This document shows positions 47,359-55,477 of a stretch of 64,000 nucleotides of DNA, piece by piece (the stretch's first letter is position 1; each line of letters begins with the position of its first letter). Position numbers and translations under genes: made by a program. Source of the DNA: a virus; the IMG/VR virus record IMGVR_UViG_3300044647_001247, positions 45,820 to 109,819 of that record, one strand, 5' to 3'. A model generated the notes under the pieces. The model ran no database searches. It saw only the letters and a list, made by a program, of their open reading frames with translations, and was not told the DNA's origin.

Positions 47359-47600
47359 AAACTAGTTTTAGAATTAAATTGTTCTTCAAATCTTTTTTCT
47401 AAATCTTTCCAATAACCACTTTCATCATTAAAGCGGTTACAAATTGTAACCAACTCAGGAAAACCTAGAGCTATCTTAGTTCTGTTTGATCTATCTAATT
47501 TAAATATTGCATCTATAAGAGCAGTCATACCACTACCTAATATACCAAGTTTATAATGCATAAACTTGATTTCCATTTCTGTTAAGTTACTTGTTTTCAT
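47355..47600 (-). CDS. Hypothetical protein
   Basis: A protein of 81 residues, helical, with a hydrophobic centre (LGILGSGMTALIDAIFKLD) and a charged C-terminus. It overlaps the gene before by 14 bp and the gene after by four, so it is part of a tightly coupled operon. No family or motif recognised. Confidence 0.65.
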   Translation of the reverse strand: MKTSNLTEMEIKFMHYKLGILGSGMTALIDAIFKLDRSNRTKIALGFPELVTICNRFNDESGYWKDLEKRFEEQFNSKTSL

Positions 47601-47769
47601 TTGTTATATTTTCATCTGTTAAAAATTTGAATTCATCTTCAAGTTCTTCTATACTGAGCTTATGTGCTTCCCAATCATGCTCATGATAAATTCCTCTTTC
47701 ATAACATTCTAGTGCTCCTTTTAGGTCTGCGTATGCACACTTAATAGCTTGTTTCTGTAATAATGTCAT
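47587..47769 (-). CDS. Small helical hypothetical protein
   Basis: A protein of 60 residues, acidic and helical (AYADLKGALECYERGIYHE, then a second helix IEELEDEFKFL). It is coupled to the upstream kinase gene by a four-base overlap and to the downstream gene by 14 bp. The pair of helices suggests a small protein-protein interaction module. No family recognised. Confidence 0.65.
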   Translation of the reverse strand: MTLLQKQAIKCAYADLKGALECYERGIYHEHDWEAHKLSIEELEDEFKFLTDENITNENK

Positions 47770-48506
47770 TGTAGTATTTTTTCTTTTTTTAAAATATTAT
47801 GTACAGTGAACATCAAAGATACTAAATCTGAACCATTAAGAATCTTATAATCAAAATTGTAATCATCTAACTGTGTTTCAGATGGATGATCATTTACTGC
47901 AATAACTCCAGGACGGTCTACACGTATCATAATACCACCTGCATCTTTAACAACTTTAGCATCATTAGGAAATCTACTATCTGTAATAATCCAATTAGGG
48001 TATTGAGGAATTACTTCATTTTCTTCATCTGAATGCTGTTGACAATTATTAATAGGTTTATAATCAGCCATAAGAGCATTCACCCATGCAGTAGGATGCA
48101 GTCCATTTCTAATAGCATCAGTACCTAGTTTTTGTAAGAAGTCTCTTACAGTCATAGGAACAGATTCCATATCTACTTTTTTTGGAAATATTCCATTCTG
48201 ACGTTTACCTGGTTTCATTTTTAAAACATTCCACTCAGGGCCAAGATTGGTCTTTTTGAATTCTTGGTCTTCAAACTTCTTTTCATCTATGCCAGTTAAT
48301 ATACTAGCTATAGTTTTAAGCTTACCTGACCATTTTTTAATTTCCCAACCAGATTGTTCAGATAACCACCAATCATGATCATCTACATTTTTTAGTATTT
48401 CTTCTAATGTAAGTTTGCCTACATTAGCACATTGTAAGTATTGAATAATTCTACCTACAGTGTCTTTTCCTGATCCGGCATAGCCTGATATTCCAATTAT
48501 TGCCAT
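47766..48506 (-). CDS. Deoxynucleoside monophosphate kinase-like P-loop protein
   Basis: A protein of 246 residues. The P-loop is G8-Y-A-G-S-G-K-D at the N-terminus. FLQKLGTDAIRNGLHPTAWV near the middle and WIITDSRFPNDAKVVKDAGG later match phage T4 gp1-type dNMP kinases, as do the RVDRPGV and DHPSETQLD segments towards the C-terminus. The reaction is ATP-dependent phosphorylation of dNMPs to dNDPs. It stands in the nucleotide metabolism group with the dCTP deaminase. Confidence 0.8.
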   Translation of the reverse strand: MAIIGISGYAGSGKDTVGRIIQYLQCANVGKLTLEEILKNVDDHDWWLSEQSGWEIKKWSGKLKTIASILTGIDEKKFEDQEFKKTNLGPEWNVLKMKPGKRQNGIFPKKVDMESVPMTVRDFLQKLGTDAIRNGLHPTAWVNALMADYKPINNCQQHSDEENEVIPQYPNWIITDSRFPNDAKVVKDAGGIMIRVDRPGVIAVNDHPSETQLDDYNFDYKILNGSDLVSLMFTVHNILKKEKILQ

Positions 48507-48508
48507 AA

Positions 48509-48835
48509 TTATTCTATTTCTTTTGGATTTTTATATTCTTTAAGACAATTTACAACTTTATTATGACCTTCTAAAGCTTCATCCCATGTACAATATCTCC
48601 ACATCTCTCCATCATACTCTCCACCAAATATCATAGTTTCAAATAAAACTGGTTGACCGTTTGGATCCCAGTTATGATCTAATTGTAAAAAAACAGTAGA
48701 CACTTCTTGACCTAATATAACATCTAACCCCACTCTTCTTTTATCAAATGTTTCTTTTGTCAAAGAAGCTGGGAATTCACCTTCCGGTAACATTTCTGTT
48801 GTTTTATCTTCGTTTAATTTATACCAACCTATCAT
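48509..48835 (-). CDS. Conserved phage hypothetical protein
   Basis: A protein of 108 residues. It has a beta-rich core with FLQLDHNWDPNGQPVLFETM (residues 49-68), followed by IFGGEYDGEMWRYCTWDEALEGH, a pattern I have seen in many phage and plasmid hypotheticals. No catalytic role is known to me. It begins just after the terminator at 48861-48896, so it heads a transcription unit or is read by partial read-through, and is followed three bases later by the kinase gene. Confidence 0.7.
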   Translation of the reverse strand: MIGWYKLNEDKTTEMLPEGEFPASLTKETFDKRRVGLDVILGQEVSTVFLQLDHNWDPNGQPVLFETMIFGGEYDGEMWRYCTWDEALEGHNKVVNCLKEYKNPKEIE

Positions 48836-48860
48836 ATTTCTATTTTTAAAAATTAAAATA

Positions 48861-48896
48861 AATAGTTCTAGGAGATGTTATTCTCCCAGAACTATT
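48861..48896 (-). terminator. Rho-independent terminator downstream of the DUF932 gene
   Basis: A 15-bp stem with one A-C mismatch: AATAGTTCTaGGAGA at 48861-48875 pairs with 48882-48896. On the minus strand it is followed by ATTTATTTTAATTTTT. Confidence 0.85.
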
Positions 48897-48926
48897 TTGT
48901 TGCAAACTAAAAAAACTATATTTATA

Positions 48927-49775
48927 TTAGTTAAAACTAACACCAAATTCTTTAACAGTTGGTTCTTCTTCCATCATAACTAATTCTTCACTCTGATAAA
49001 CTACAGGTGTTCCATCATCACCATTATCTGTAGGTTCATTCAAATCTTGTAACTGGCCAAATTCATTTACAAAAAAGTTGTGCACTTTTTGATGATCTGA
49101 AAGATAAGTCATTGGATGTGAATCTTTTAGAGCAAGTGTTATATGATTGTACAAATCCCAAGCTGAATCTGGATTATTAGAATAAGTGTAAGCAGGTATT
49201 TCTATTTGACGATGTATCATACCTACTTGTGTAAGTGTAAGAACATCTTGTTCAATTAGAAGACGTCCTATAACACTTCCTTTTTGAGCTTGAGTAAGAT
49301 TCACTTGTTTTAACATTTCTTTATCTGCTACAAGATTAGTATAGTATACATTAGCGTGACTAATTTGATATTGTATAGATGAAACCATATCATTAAAGGC
49401 TGTTTTACCTAAGTGCTTTCTTTGAAAGTTAGAAAGATCTCCTGATACCATTCCATTGTCACAAACAAATACGTGTCCACCAATAGCACACTTAAATTTC
49501 ATTGTTTTATTATAACTGTTTGACCATGCAAACATTAGTCCCATATCTGCATCTCCACCATCATTATAGTTGAGATGATAAATTCCTTGAGCAACTTGAC
49601 CATCAAGGGTGGTCTTATATAATTCTTTATCAATAGTAAAGTTTCCATTACTTAATTCTTTACGTACAGTGTCTATAATTGTTCCATGACTAATTACAGA
49701 ATATTTTCCCCCATGTTGTGGGAGAGGTGTTGTTCTTAAATGTTGCTCTGTTACAAAGCTTGTTTTTGTAGGCAT
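48927..49775 (-). CDS. DUF932-type phage/plasmid protein
   Basis: A protein of 282 residues. The block GLMFAWSNSYNKTMKFKCAI (residues 79-98), followed by GGHVFVCDNGMVSGD, is the hallmark of the DUF932 (YfjQ-like) family widespread in phages and plasmids. The C-terminus is acidic (MMEEEPTVKEFGVSFN). The family has no established biochemical function; its repeated association with replication genes fits here, directly downstream of the DNA polymerase with a five-base gap and before a terminator. Confidence 0.7.
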   Translation of the reverse strand: MPTKTSFVTEQHLRTTPLPQHGGKYSVISHGTIIDTVRKELSNGNFTIDKELYKTTLDGQVAQGIYHLNYNDGGDADMGLMFAWSNSYNKTMKFKCAIGGHVFVCDNGMVSGDLSNFQRKHLGKTAFNDMVSSIQYQISHANVYYTNLVADKEMLKQVNLTQAQKGSVIGRLLIEQDVLTLTQVGMIHRQIEIPAYTYSNNPDSAWDLYNHITLALKDSHPMTYLSDHQKVHNFFVNEFGQLQDLNEPTDNGDDGTPVVYQSEELVMMEEEPTVKEFGVSFN

Positions 49776-49780
49776 AACTA

Positions 49781-51910
49781 TTATTTAAAAAGTGATAATT
49801 GAACTGAGGATTTATATTTAATTATTTCCATTTGTTCTATTTGTTTGTATATTTCATTTAAGTAGTATTTCATATTAATATCATACTCCTCAAATGGTTT
49901 TTGTTTATCTACATTGTTTACTACTGTTTGCATCCATTCTCCTGCCTCCACTTGAATTTGTCTACCATCAGGATGAGCTTTAACTAGCTTTACTCCACTA
50001 TTAGAGATAAAGTATCTAACAATCTTTTGTAAAGATTTAGATTGATAAACACCTTCTTTTTTAATAGTAAGATTAAAAGCTGTATCTAAATTACAACCTG
50101 CCCAGTCTATGTTGACTTTTGGATTATCTCTCCATTCATCTTTAACATAGCTGTCCTCACTCCATTGAGTACTCCATCCATTAGCTAAAACATACTCTCT
50201 TTTTTGTAATTGATTGTAATGCTTATACTTTTCAGGAATTGCTTGTACTATACTAACTTCATTAATCTTCCAGTTTCCTTTGGCTTTTACACCAGCACAA
50301 TAATCTAATACATTCTTATTAGCTGCTAAGAAATCTTCAGGTTTAATACCATTTACAAAATATGCATAAATAGCTTTAGGAATAATAAGAAAGCTTTTAT
50401 TTTTATGAAATACTGCTACTTTTTTCTTATCTAAGTCTTCCCACTCAAATGCACCTTTAGATTTAACCTTTCCTTCTTTATTAATAGCAATGTAATTATT
50501 TACATCTCTAATAATCATTTTTGTATATTCGTCATGCTCAAGAGCAAGTTTAGTTATTTGCTCCCATTTAGAGCATATATCCATATACAAACTTACACTA
50601 TGTGTTGGTATCATTGTTTCAAGACCATCCGTATTCTGCATAAGAGGAATAGCATCTGGTATTTCTTCACAAATCATCTCGTAAAGCATACTTAGACTAA
50701 GCTGACCGTTTACAGTAATTTGCATAGTCATTTTAGGATCGTATAGAAAACTATTTTCATCACCAGTTAAACCATACGTACTATTTAGAATAATCTTGTA
50801 TACATAGTTTTTAGGATCAGTTTTAGGAATCTTTTTACGTTCTTCAAATATCCATTCATACAGTTCAGAAAATTCTTTCTTAGGAAGATGTGCAGGATGA
50901 AATCCGTTCTTAATAGCTAAATTTGGATAGAAACTAACAACATCTGATGTCATTATAGTCCATCCTGGTTTGACTTTATAAATTCCAGGACTTGTTGCAC
51001 CATGTATACCACCTAGTCCATAATCAGTTTTAACTCCTTTATATTCAATAGTGTGTTTAAATCCTTCTTTTGTAGATGTGATCACCTTTGTACGGAAATA
51101 ATTTAATACATTTTGAAAAACGGATGTTTTAAAGTTTATGTAGGGTAGAATGCAATCTGCTAAAACTATATAATCTCTAGGTGTTCTGAGAGTTTTAATC
51201 TCAGACTTATTCCAACCAAGTTTCTTATGCAAGAAATAGAGAAATAACTCTTTAGATATTCTAGGTTCAGAGGCACTATAAAGATCAATACCATATTCAC
51301 CTGTTAATGTTTGTCTAAGAACTATTTGTTCTTTACTAAACATCATAATTTCTTTAGTAGAAAGTACATCATTTAAACAATAACTAACTATCTTTTTAAG
51401 CGTTTCAGAATCAATTACAGGTTCATAGTGAGGATGTGGCATCTCTTCTACATTAGTCCAATCCATGGAGTATTGTATCCATTTTAGTGAACTCATTTTA
51501 GCTTTGTTATCCCAGTGATTCATTTTAAATAAATCTATCTGTTTTATAGAAAGCTTATAAGGAGCAAAGTCTTGAAATTCTCCTTTATCAGACTTGCTTA
51601 TAACAGACTGAGCATACTTATACAAGTCACTGGCAAGATTGCTAGTGGATAGTGTTATAAGCCTGTCTGAGTTATTTAAAATATACTGAGTAATTTGGGC
51701 ATCAAATGCTAATCCATTATAGGATATATGCCACTCTTTACTTGTCACGCATGTTTGAAGAAAGTTGACAAGCTTTTTTATATCATTTCTATCGTTATTA
51801 ATTATAAAGACGTGCTTTACGTCATCGTTTTTATAATGAACAAATACACCTACAAAACAATTAAGTATTGTCTCATAGTCCATAACCCAATGGGTTTGTT
51901 GAGTGCTCAT
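49781..51910 (-). CDS. Family B DNA polymerase with 3'-5' exonuclease and C-terminal clamp motif
   Basis: A protein of 709 residues. Exonuclease motifs: D11-Y-E13 (MDYET), NGLAFDAQ (Exo II) and YCLNDVLSTKE (Exo III). Polymerase motif A is D323-V-V-S-F-Y-P; motif B is KIILNSTYG near residues 378-386; motif C is N426-T-D428-G, with Asn in place of the usual first Asp. The last residues include QLSLF, a consensus bacterial sliding-clamp binding motif. It replicates the phage genome in the host cytoplasm. The family-B type distinguishes this phage from crAss-like relatives that carry family-A enzymes. The 48-bp gap upstream has no clear terminator. Confidence 0.9.
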   Translation of the reverse strand: MSTQQTHWVMDYETILNCFVGVFVHYKNDDVKHVFIINNDRNDIKKLVNFLQTCVTSKEWHISYNGLAFDAQITQYILNNSDRLITLSTSNLASDLYKYAQSVISKSDKGEFQDFAPYKLSIKQIDLFKMNHWDNKAKMSSLKWIQYSMDWTNVEEMPHPHYEPVIDSETLKKIVSYCLNDVLSTKEIMMFSKEQIVLRQTLTGEYGIDLYSASEPRISKELFLYFLHKKLGWNKSEIKTLRTPRDYIVLADCILPYINFKTSVFQNVLNYFRTKVITSTKEGFKHTIEYKGVKTDYGLGGIHGATSPGIYKVKPGWTIMTSDVVSFYPNLAIKNGFHPAHLPKKEFSELYEWIFEERKKIPKTDPKNYVYKIILNSTYGLTGDENSFLYDPKMTMQITVNGQLSLSMLYEMICEEIPDAIPLMQNTDGLETMIPTHSVSLYMDICSKWEQITKLALEHDEYTKMIIRDVNNYIAINKEGKVKSKGAFEWEDLDKKKVAVFHKNKSFLIIPKAIYAYFVNGIKPEDFLAANKNVLDYCAGVKAKGNWKINEVSIVQAIPEKYKHYNQLQKREYVLANGWSTQWSEDSYVKDEWRDNPKVNIDWAGCNLDTAFNLTIKKEGVYQSKSLQKIVRYFISNSGVKLVKAHPDGRQIQVEAGEWMQTVVNNVDKQKPFEEYDINMKYYLNEIYKQIEQMEIIKYKSSVQLSLFK

Positions 51911-51958
51911 ATGTAATTTGTTGTTCAGTTGAGCTGTCCCCCCTCTTTTTTGTACAAA

Positions 51959-52369
51959 TTAATCTTTTGTAACTTCTTCCTGTGCTACCACTTCAGTTTT
52001 ATTATCTATATCAAGATATGATTGAAAATCAAAGTCATATGAATTAGCTGCTAAATAAGTAACCATTGCTTTAATTTCACTAGGCTCTTCAACATAATAC
52101 TCATAATAAGACTCAATTGTTTTTCTTTCTTCAGCATAGTCTTTACCATCTTGACGTCTTCCCATTTTTAGTTTTTTAACATCACCATTCTCGTCAAGTT
52201 TGGGAAACAAGTGCATGCTTTCTTTCTTATCTTTACCAATCAGTGCCATCACTTTACTGTCACGATCATAAATACCTTCTAAAAAAGGACACTCAGAAGA
52301 TGTAGGAATTAATTTAAATGTCTTAGTGTTACCCCAAGTACCGGTAACTAGCATCATAGAATTCATCAT
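51959..52369 (-). CDS. Conserved hypothetical protein upstream of DNA polymerase
   Basis: A protein of 136 residues. The start at 52369 is MMNSMML; the ATG at residue 2 or 5 is also possible. The first 75 residues are beta-rich (FKLIPTSSECPFLEGIYDRD, MHLFPKLDENGDVKKLKMGR), the rest helical and acidic. No motif recognised. A host-like -7 box lies about 21 bp upstream. Its fixed position before the polymerase suggests a replication accessory role, but this is only context. Confidence 0.7.
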   Translation of the reverse strand: MMNSMMLVTGTWGNTKTFKLIPTSSECPFLEGIYDRDSKVMALIGKDKKESMHLFPKLDENGDVKKLKMGRRQDGKDYAEERKTIESYYEYYVEEPSEIKAMVTYLAANSYDFDFQSYLDIDNKTEVVAQEEVTKD

Positions 52370-52389
52370 ATGTATATAATTTATTTTTA

Positions 52390-52397
52390 CAAATTTA
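52390..52397 (-). promoter_or_regulatory. Bacteroidetes-type -7 box (TAAATTTG)
   Basis: On the minus strand TAAATTTG matches the Bacteroidetes -7 consensus TAnnTTTG, 21 bp before the start at 52369. No convincing -33 TTG was found, so this is a weak call. Confidence 0.35.
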
Positions 52398-52406
52398 AAG
52401 AGTTTT

Positions 52407-52973
52407 CTACAACATCTCCAAATCTTCTTTAGGAATTTTTAATGTTTCTTTATCAATATCACAAGGATTACAAAGTTCTCCTACTGCTTTTATGCTGCTA
52501 GTTTCCACATCTAAAAGAGTAGCATATAAATCATAATACCTATCTGGGTATAAATATGTTTCTATGTAACGATATTCAACTGAAACTTCTCCAAAATAAT
52601 CTTTTATAGCTTTTTTTAATTTAGGATTCAATTTAGAATATTTACCCATAATTACATGAAACCAGTCACTTTCAAATGATTGATAATCAAATACATATAA
52701 GTTATAGTTTTTTACATCCATCATTTTACTAAATAATGGATTGTTTAATAACATTTTTTCTTCATAAGATTTAAATTCTGCACTTTCTTCTTTCTTGTAA
52801 GTACATATTAATTTACAATCTTCAATTTGTATTAAACCTTCTACTGCCATATATGTACCTGTAGGTGGGAAATCAGAGATCTTTTTTATACCTAATAAAG
52901 GATATAAAAAAGATCTAGATTTCTGAAAATACTTCCCGTATACATCAGTAATTTTTTGCAAGTCTTGTTTCAT
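52407..52973 (-). CDS. Hypothetical protein
   Basis: A protein of 188 residues of mixed alpha/beta composition, rich in Tyr and Lys (VEYRYIETYLYPDRYYDLYA at residues 130-149). No catalytic or membrane motif. It sits 14 bases after the exonuclease gene in the same direction and is probably co-transcribed. Partner of the exonuclease is one possibility; no sequence evidence supports a specific role. Confidence 0.65.
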   Translation of the reverse strand: MKQDLQKITDVYGKYFQKSRSFLYPLLGIKKISDFPPTGTYMAVEGLIQIEDCKLICTYKKEESAEFKSYEEKMLLNNPLFSKMMDVKNYNLYVFDYQSFESDWFHVIMGKYSKLNPKLKKAIKDYFGEVSVEYRYIETYLYPDRYYDLYATLLDVETSSIKAVGELCNPCDIDKETLKIPKEDLEML

Positions 52974-52987
52974 CTATAAAATAATTT

Positions 52988-54016
52988 TTATAAAATTACT
53001 AAATCATTTGCAAAATCATATGGAAGTTCATAATTTTTATTTTTATAATGCCATTCAGCTTTTTCAATAACTTCGTTAAATCTATCTAACCAGCTGTTTA
53101 ATGTATTTTCTGATACAGGAAATGCATAAGTCTGAAATGCTTTATCAATCACTACAAAATGAAACTTCACATTATAACCTTGGTCTATTAAATCACGGAA
53201 TAAAAAGTCTGCCATAATCATATACATTATAGCTTGTAACCAGTAAGAATAGTATTCTATAGATTCACTAAAATCTTTTAGTTCTTTACTAGTAGTTTTA
53301 ATATCATTGATATATATAATTTTTTCATCATGATTAATCACTATGTTATCAATAATACCTTTTAATCCATATGATTTACTAGAGAAGTCTATAGATGCTT
53401 CTAGCTCATTAATCACTTTTACATTATCAAAATCTGATATATTACAACCTATTAGCTTACATATCTTACTATTAGTTTTAACTATTTCTACAGCATCATA
53501 ACAATACTTATAGGTAGGTTCATCTACTAATGTTTTATCAGCTTTAAGTTTAAGAAATTTCCAATAACTTTTAGTATCATCTGTAATTATTTTATCTATT
53601 CTTTGGGCGTCTGTTTTCAAACTTTGATGATAATTAATATCTCTCATTACATCTAACAAAGCACCTTGAAATTCTTCTAATTCTGTACGCGTGTCACCAT
53701 TTCTAGCAAGTTCTGAATAATGACTGAAAACTCTATCTATTACAATTTTTACATTGTCTTTCGGTAAGTTATCTGGAATCATTAAAAACTTTTCTTTAAA
53801 CTTCTCAGGTTCTAGTAGAAGCAGGTGAATAAGTTTACCTTGTATTAAATGCTGTTCTACTTTTTCTTGTTTTAATCCAAGTACATACAAATGATAAAAT
53901 ATAGTAGGATTCCATAAAAGTTTATTTAAACTACTATATGAGTAGTAAAACTTCTTATTATAGAAACTTTCTTCTAAAATATTTATAGATTCTTCCATTA
54001 TACTTTCTAGTTCCAT
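52988..54016 (-). CDS. PD-(D/E)XK exonuclease of the RecE/phage type
   Basis: A protein of 342 residues. GKLIHLLLLEPEKFKE (residues ~60-75) is the N-terminal signature of RecE-like phage exonucleases, and GLKGIIDNIVI followed by IIYINDIKTTSKEL near residues 224-250 gives the nuclease core (D in IIDN, then D-I-K). YYSYWLQAIMYMIMAD supplies the Q-x3-Y-like helix. It would degrade or process DNA ends for recombination, together with the SSB-like protein and the Sak4-like ATPase encoded 3-4 kb upstream in the same block. Confidence 0.8.
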   Translation of the reverse strand: MELESIMEESINILEESFYNKKFYYSYSSLNKLLWNPTIFYHLYVLGLKQEKVEQHLIQGKLIHLLLLEPEKFKEKFLMIPDNLPKDNVKIVIDRVFSHYSELARNGDTRTELEEFQGALLDVMRDINYHQSLKTDAQRIDKIITDDTKSYWKFLKLKADKTLVDEPTYKYCYDAVEIVKTNSKICKLIGCNISDFDNVKVINELEASIDFSSKSYGLKGIIDNIVINHDEKIIYINDIKTTSKELKDFSESIEYYSYWLQAIMYMIMADFLFRDLIDQGYNVKFHFVVIDKAFQTYAFPVSENTLNSWLDRFNEVIEKAEWHYKNKNYELPYDFANDLVIL

Positions 54017-54033
54017 TGTTTATTTATTTTATG

Positions 54034-54351
54034 TTATTTATTCTTTTTCCACACCCCAAGTTCTTCAAGCTTAGTTCGTATACGTTTTTGACTTTTTGGA
54101 TCAACTGTATATCCTTCTTCATATTCTAAAAAACTTATTAAATCTATAACATCAATAAATTCTTTAGTTTCTTCTTCTTTTATCTTTTTGAAACTAGACC
54201 AGTCTTCTTCTGGTAAATATCCTATTAGATATTCTATAGGTATGAAGTTTAATAATTCTTCTAAAGCTTCATGATCATGAAAGTGAATATCTTCGCTCAC
54301 TTGTTCAATAACTTTTTGCATTAGTTCTTCTTTGTTCTTTTGGTTTGGCAT
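54034..54351 (-). CDS. Hypothetical acidic helical protein
   Basis: A protein of 105 residues, Glu-rich and helical (KEELMQKVIEQVSEDIHFHD; FKKIKEEETKEFIDVIDLI), ending in a basic KRIRTKLEELGVWKKNK helix. No family recognised. It lies between the exonuclease gene and another small helical gene with spacers of about 15 bases. Confidence 0.65.
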   Translation of the reverse strand: MPNQKNKEELMQKVIEQVSEDIHFHDHEALEELLNFIPIEYLIGYLPEEDWSSFKKIKEEETKEFIDVIDLISFLEYEEGYTVDPKSQKRIRTKLEELGVWKKNK

Positions 54352-54366
54352 ATCTATTTATTTATT

Positions 54367-54621
54367 CTAAACAGGTGAATTATTTTTAGTAATAATACCT
54401 AAAGTTTTATGCATTTCATCTAACACTTTTTTATGAAGACGATGTGTGCTTGTAGGATCTGCGTCTAATTCAGAAAGAGTTTTATATCTTTCTTTTAACC
54501 TTATTTCTTCTGCATTATTGTTTTTTAGTTCATCTGCAATTCTTTTAAGTTGAAGTGCAATTTCTGGTAGAGTATGTTCTATAAGCATACGTCCCAGCAT
54601 AGTTTCATGTAATTCAGGCAT
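54367..54621 (-). CDS. Hypothetical helical protein
   Basis: A protein of 84 residues, nearly all helix with a coiled-coil-like stretch (IALQLKRIADELKNNNAEE). No motif recognised. It sits in a run of four small genes (54034-55035) of similar size and character in the middle of the replication block; such runs in phages often carry host-takeover or anti-defence proteins, but nothing in the sequence proves this. Confidence 0.65.
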   Translation of the reverse strand: MPELHETMLGRMLIEHTLPEIALQLKRIADELKNNNAEEIRLKERYKTLSELDADPTSTHRLHKKVLDEMHKTLGIITKNNSPV

Positions 54622-54647
54622 ATTTTACTTTTTCTATGATTTTTAGT

Positions 54648-54794
54648 TTATTCTTCAAAAGGTGCTTCAACAATTGATATGATAGCTCCCAAGTCAAATA
54701 TTTGTAATACTCTTTCTACAGACTTTGCACCTATAAAAGTCCATTCTTCTTCCTTCTTACTGTGAGGAATATAAACCACTTTAAATCTTTTCAT
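54648..54794 (-). CDS. Small hypothetical protein (48 residues)
   Basis: ATG on the minus strand at 54794, TAA at 54648, giving 48 residues. It begins MKRFKVVYIPHSKKEEEWTF, then AKSVERVLQIFDLGAIISIV, and ends in an acidic APFEE. The start lies 14 bp inside the end of the preceding gene, as is common in this block, and it fills the only otherwise empty gap between 54621 and 54781. The compact alpha/beta composition (KVVYIPH strand, helix, IISIVEA strand) looks like a real protein. No family recognised. Confidence 0.6.
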   Translation of the reverse strand: MKRFKVVYIPHSKKEEEWTFIGAKSVERVLQIFDLGAIISIVEAPFEE

Positions 54795-55035
54795 TTTCTT
54801 CTTTTTTTTCTCTTTTATGAATAATTATACTTAATACTTCTAATAATTGTTTAACATCTTCTTCTGTATATTCGTGCATTTCAAACATATCAGGTGTTAT
54901 AGCATGTAAATCTTCTATATTTAAACTTTCTAAATAATCAAGAGGAATACTAGGCTGTGGGTTTATCTGATGCTGTATATAACAGTATATTATTTTAAGC
55001 CATTGTGTTTCAGTGATGTTTTCAAATAAATTCAT
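54781..55035 (-). CDS. Hypothetical helical protein
   Basis: A protein of 84 residues, helical, with an aromatic N-terminal half (ETQWLKIIYCYIQHQ), a leucine-rich centre (IPLDYLESLNIEDLHAI) and a charged tail (IIIHKREKKEENEKI). It follows the HNH gene by seven bases. Function unknown. Confidence 0.65.
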   Translation of the reverse strand: MNLFENITETQWLKIIYCYIQHQINPQPSIPLDYLESLNIEDLHAITPDMFEMHEYTEEDVKQLLEVLSIIIHKREKKEENEKI

Positions 55036-55042
55036 TTCTTTT

Positions 55043-55441
55043 CTAATTTTGTTTTAATCTTAACTTGTCATCTTTGCTTTTAGTGTCATGACATTGGATA
55101 CAAAGCACCTGCAGATTATCTATTTCACAGAACAGTCTTTCTACAAATCCAGGAAGATCTTGTGCACAGTTTAAGCTTCCAGCAGGTTGTATATGGTCTA
55201 CATTAATATGCTTTTCTGCAAACCAAAGTTTACATACATTACATTGATACTCAAACTTTTGTCTTTTGTTGGGTCCTTTGTATGTTCGTTTAGCTTTTAG
55301 CTTACACTGAGTGATGGGTTTCCACCATCTAGACTTCTGTCTAAGACCTGAACGTATAAAACTCCAGAAGGCAGCTTCTGTCATTGTACCTGCATTTTTA
55401 GTTTTAGGTACACGAGGTTTTCTTGTGGTCTTTTTAGCCAT
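55043..55441 (-). CDS. HNH endonuclease
   Basis: A protein of 132 residues. The N-terminal 55 residues are basic. The HNH core starts with C-N-V-C (near residue 68), then INVDHIQPAGS with the catalytic His, then N-L-Q-V-L-C-I-Q-C-H-D-T-K-S-K, giving four zinc cysteines and the final His. It nicks or cuts DNA. It could be a stand-alone homing-type nuclease or serve in recombination or host DNA breakdown. A TAAATTTG -7-like box lies 19 bp before the start. Confidence 0.85.
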   Translation of the reverse strand: MAKKTTRKPRVPKTKNAGTMTEAAFWSFIRSGLRQKSRWWKPITQCKLKAKRTYKGPNKRQKFEYQCNVCKLWFAEKHINVDHIQPAGSLNCAQDLPGFVERLFCEIDNLQVLCIQCHDTKSKDDKLRLKQN

Positions 55442-55459
55442 ATTATTCTATTTTCTATA

Positions 55460-55467
55460 CAAATTTA
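55460..55467 (-). promoter_or_regulatory. Bacteroidetes-type -7 box (TAAATTTG)
   Basis: On the minus strand TAAATTTG followed by TATAG lies 19 bp before the HNH start, matching TAnnTTTG. No clear -33 element was seen, as it would fall in the end of the primase gene. Confidence 0.35.
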
Positions 55468-55477
55468 GTTTAGAAAA

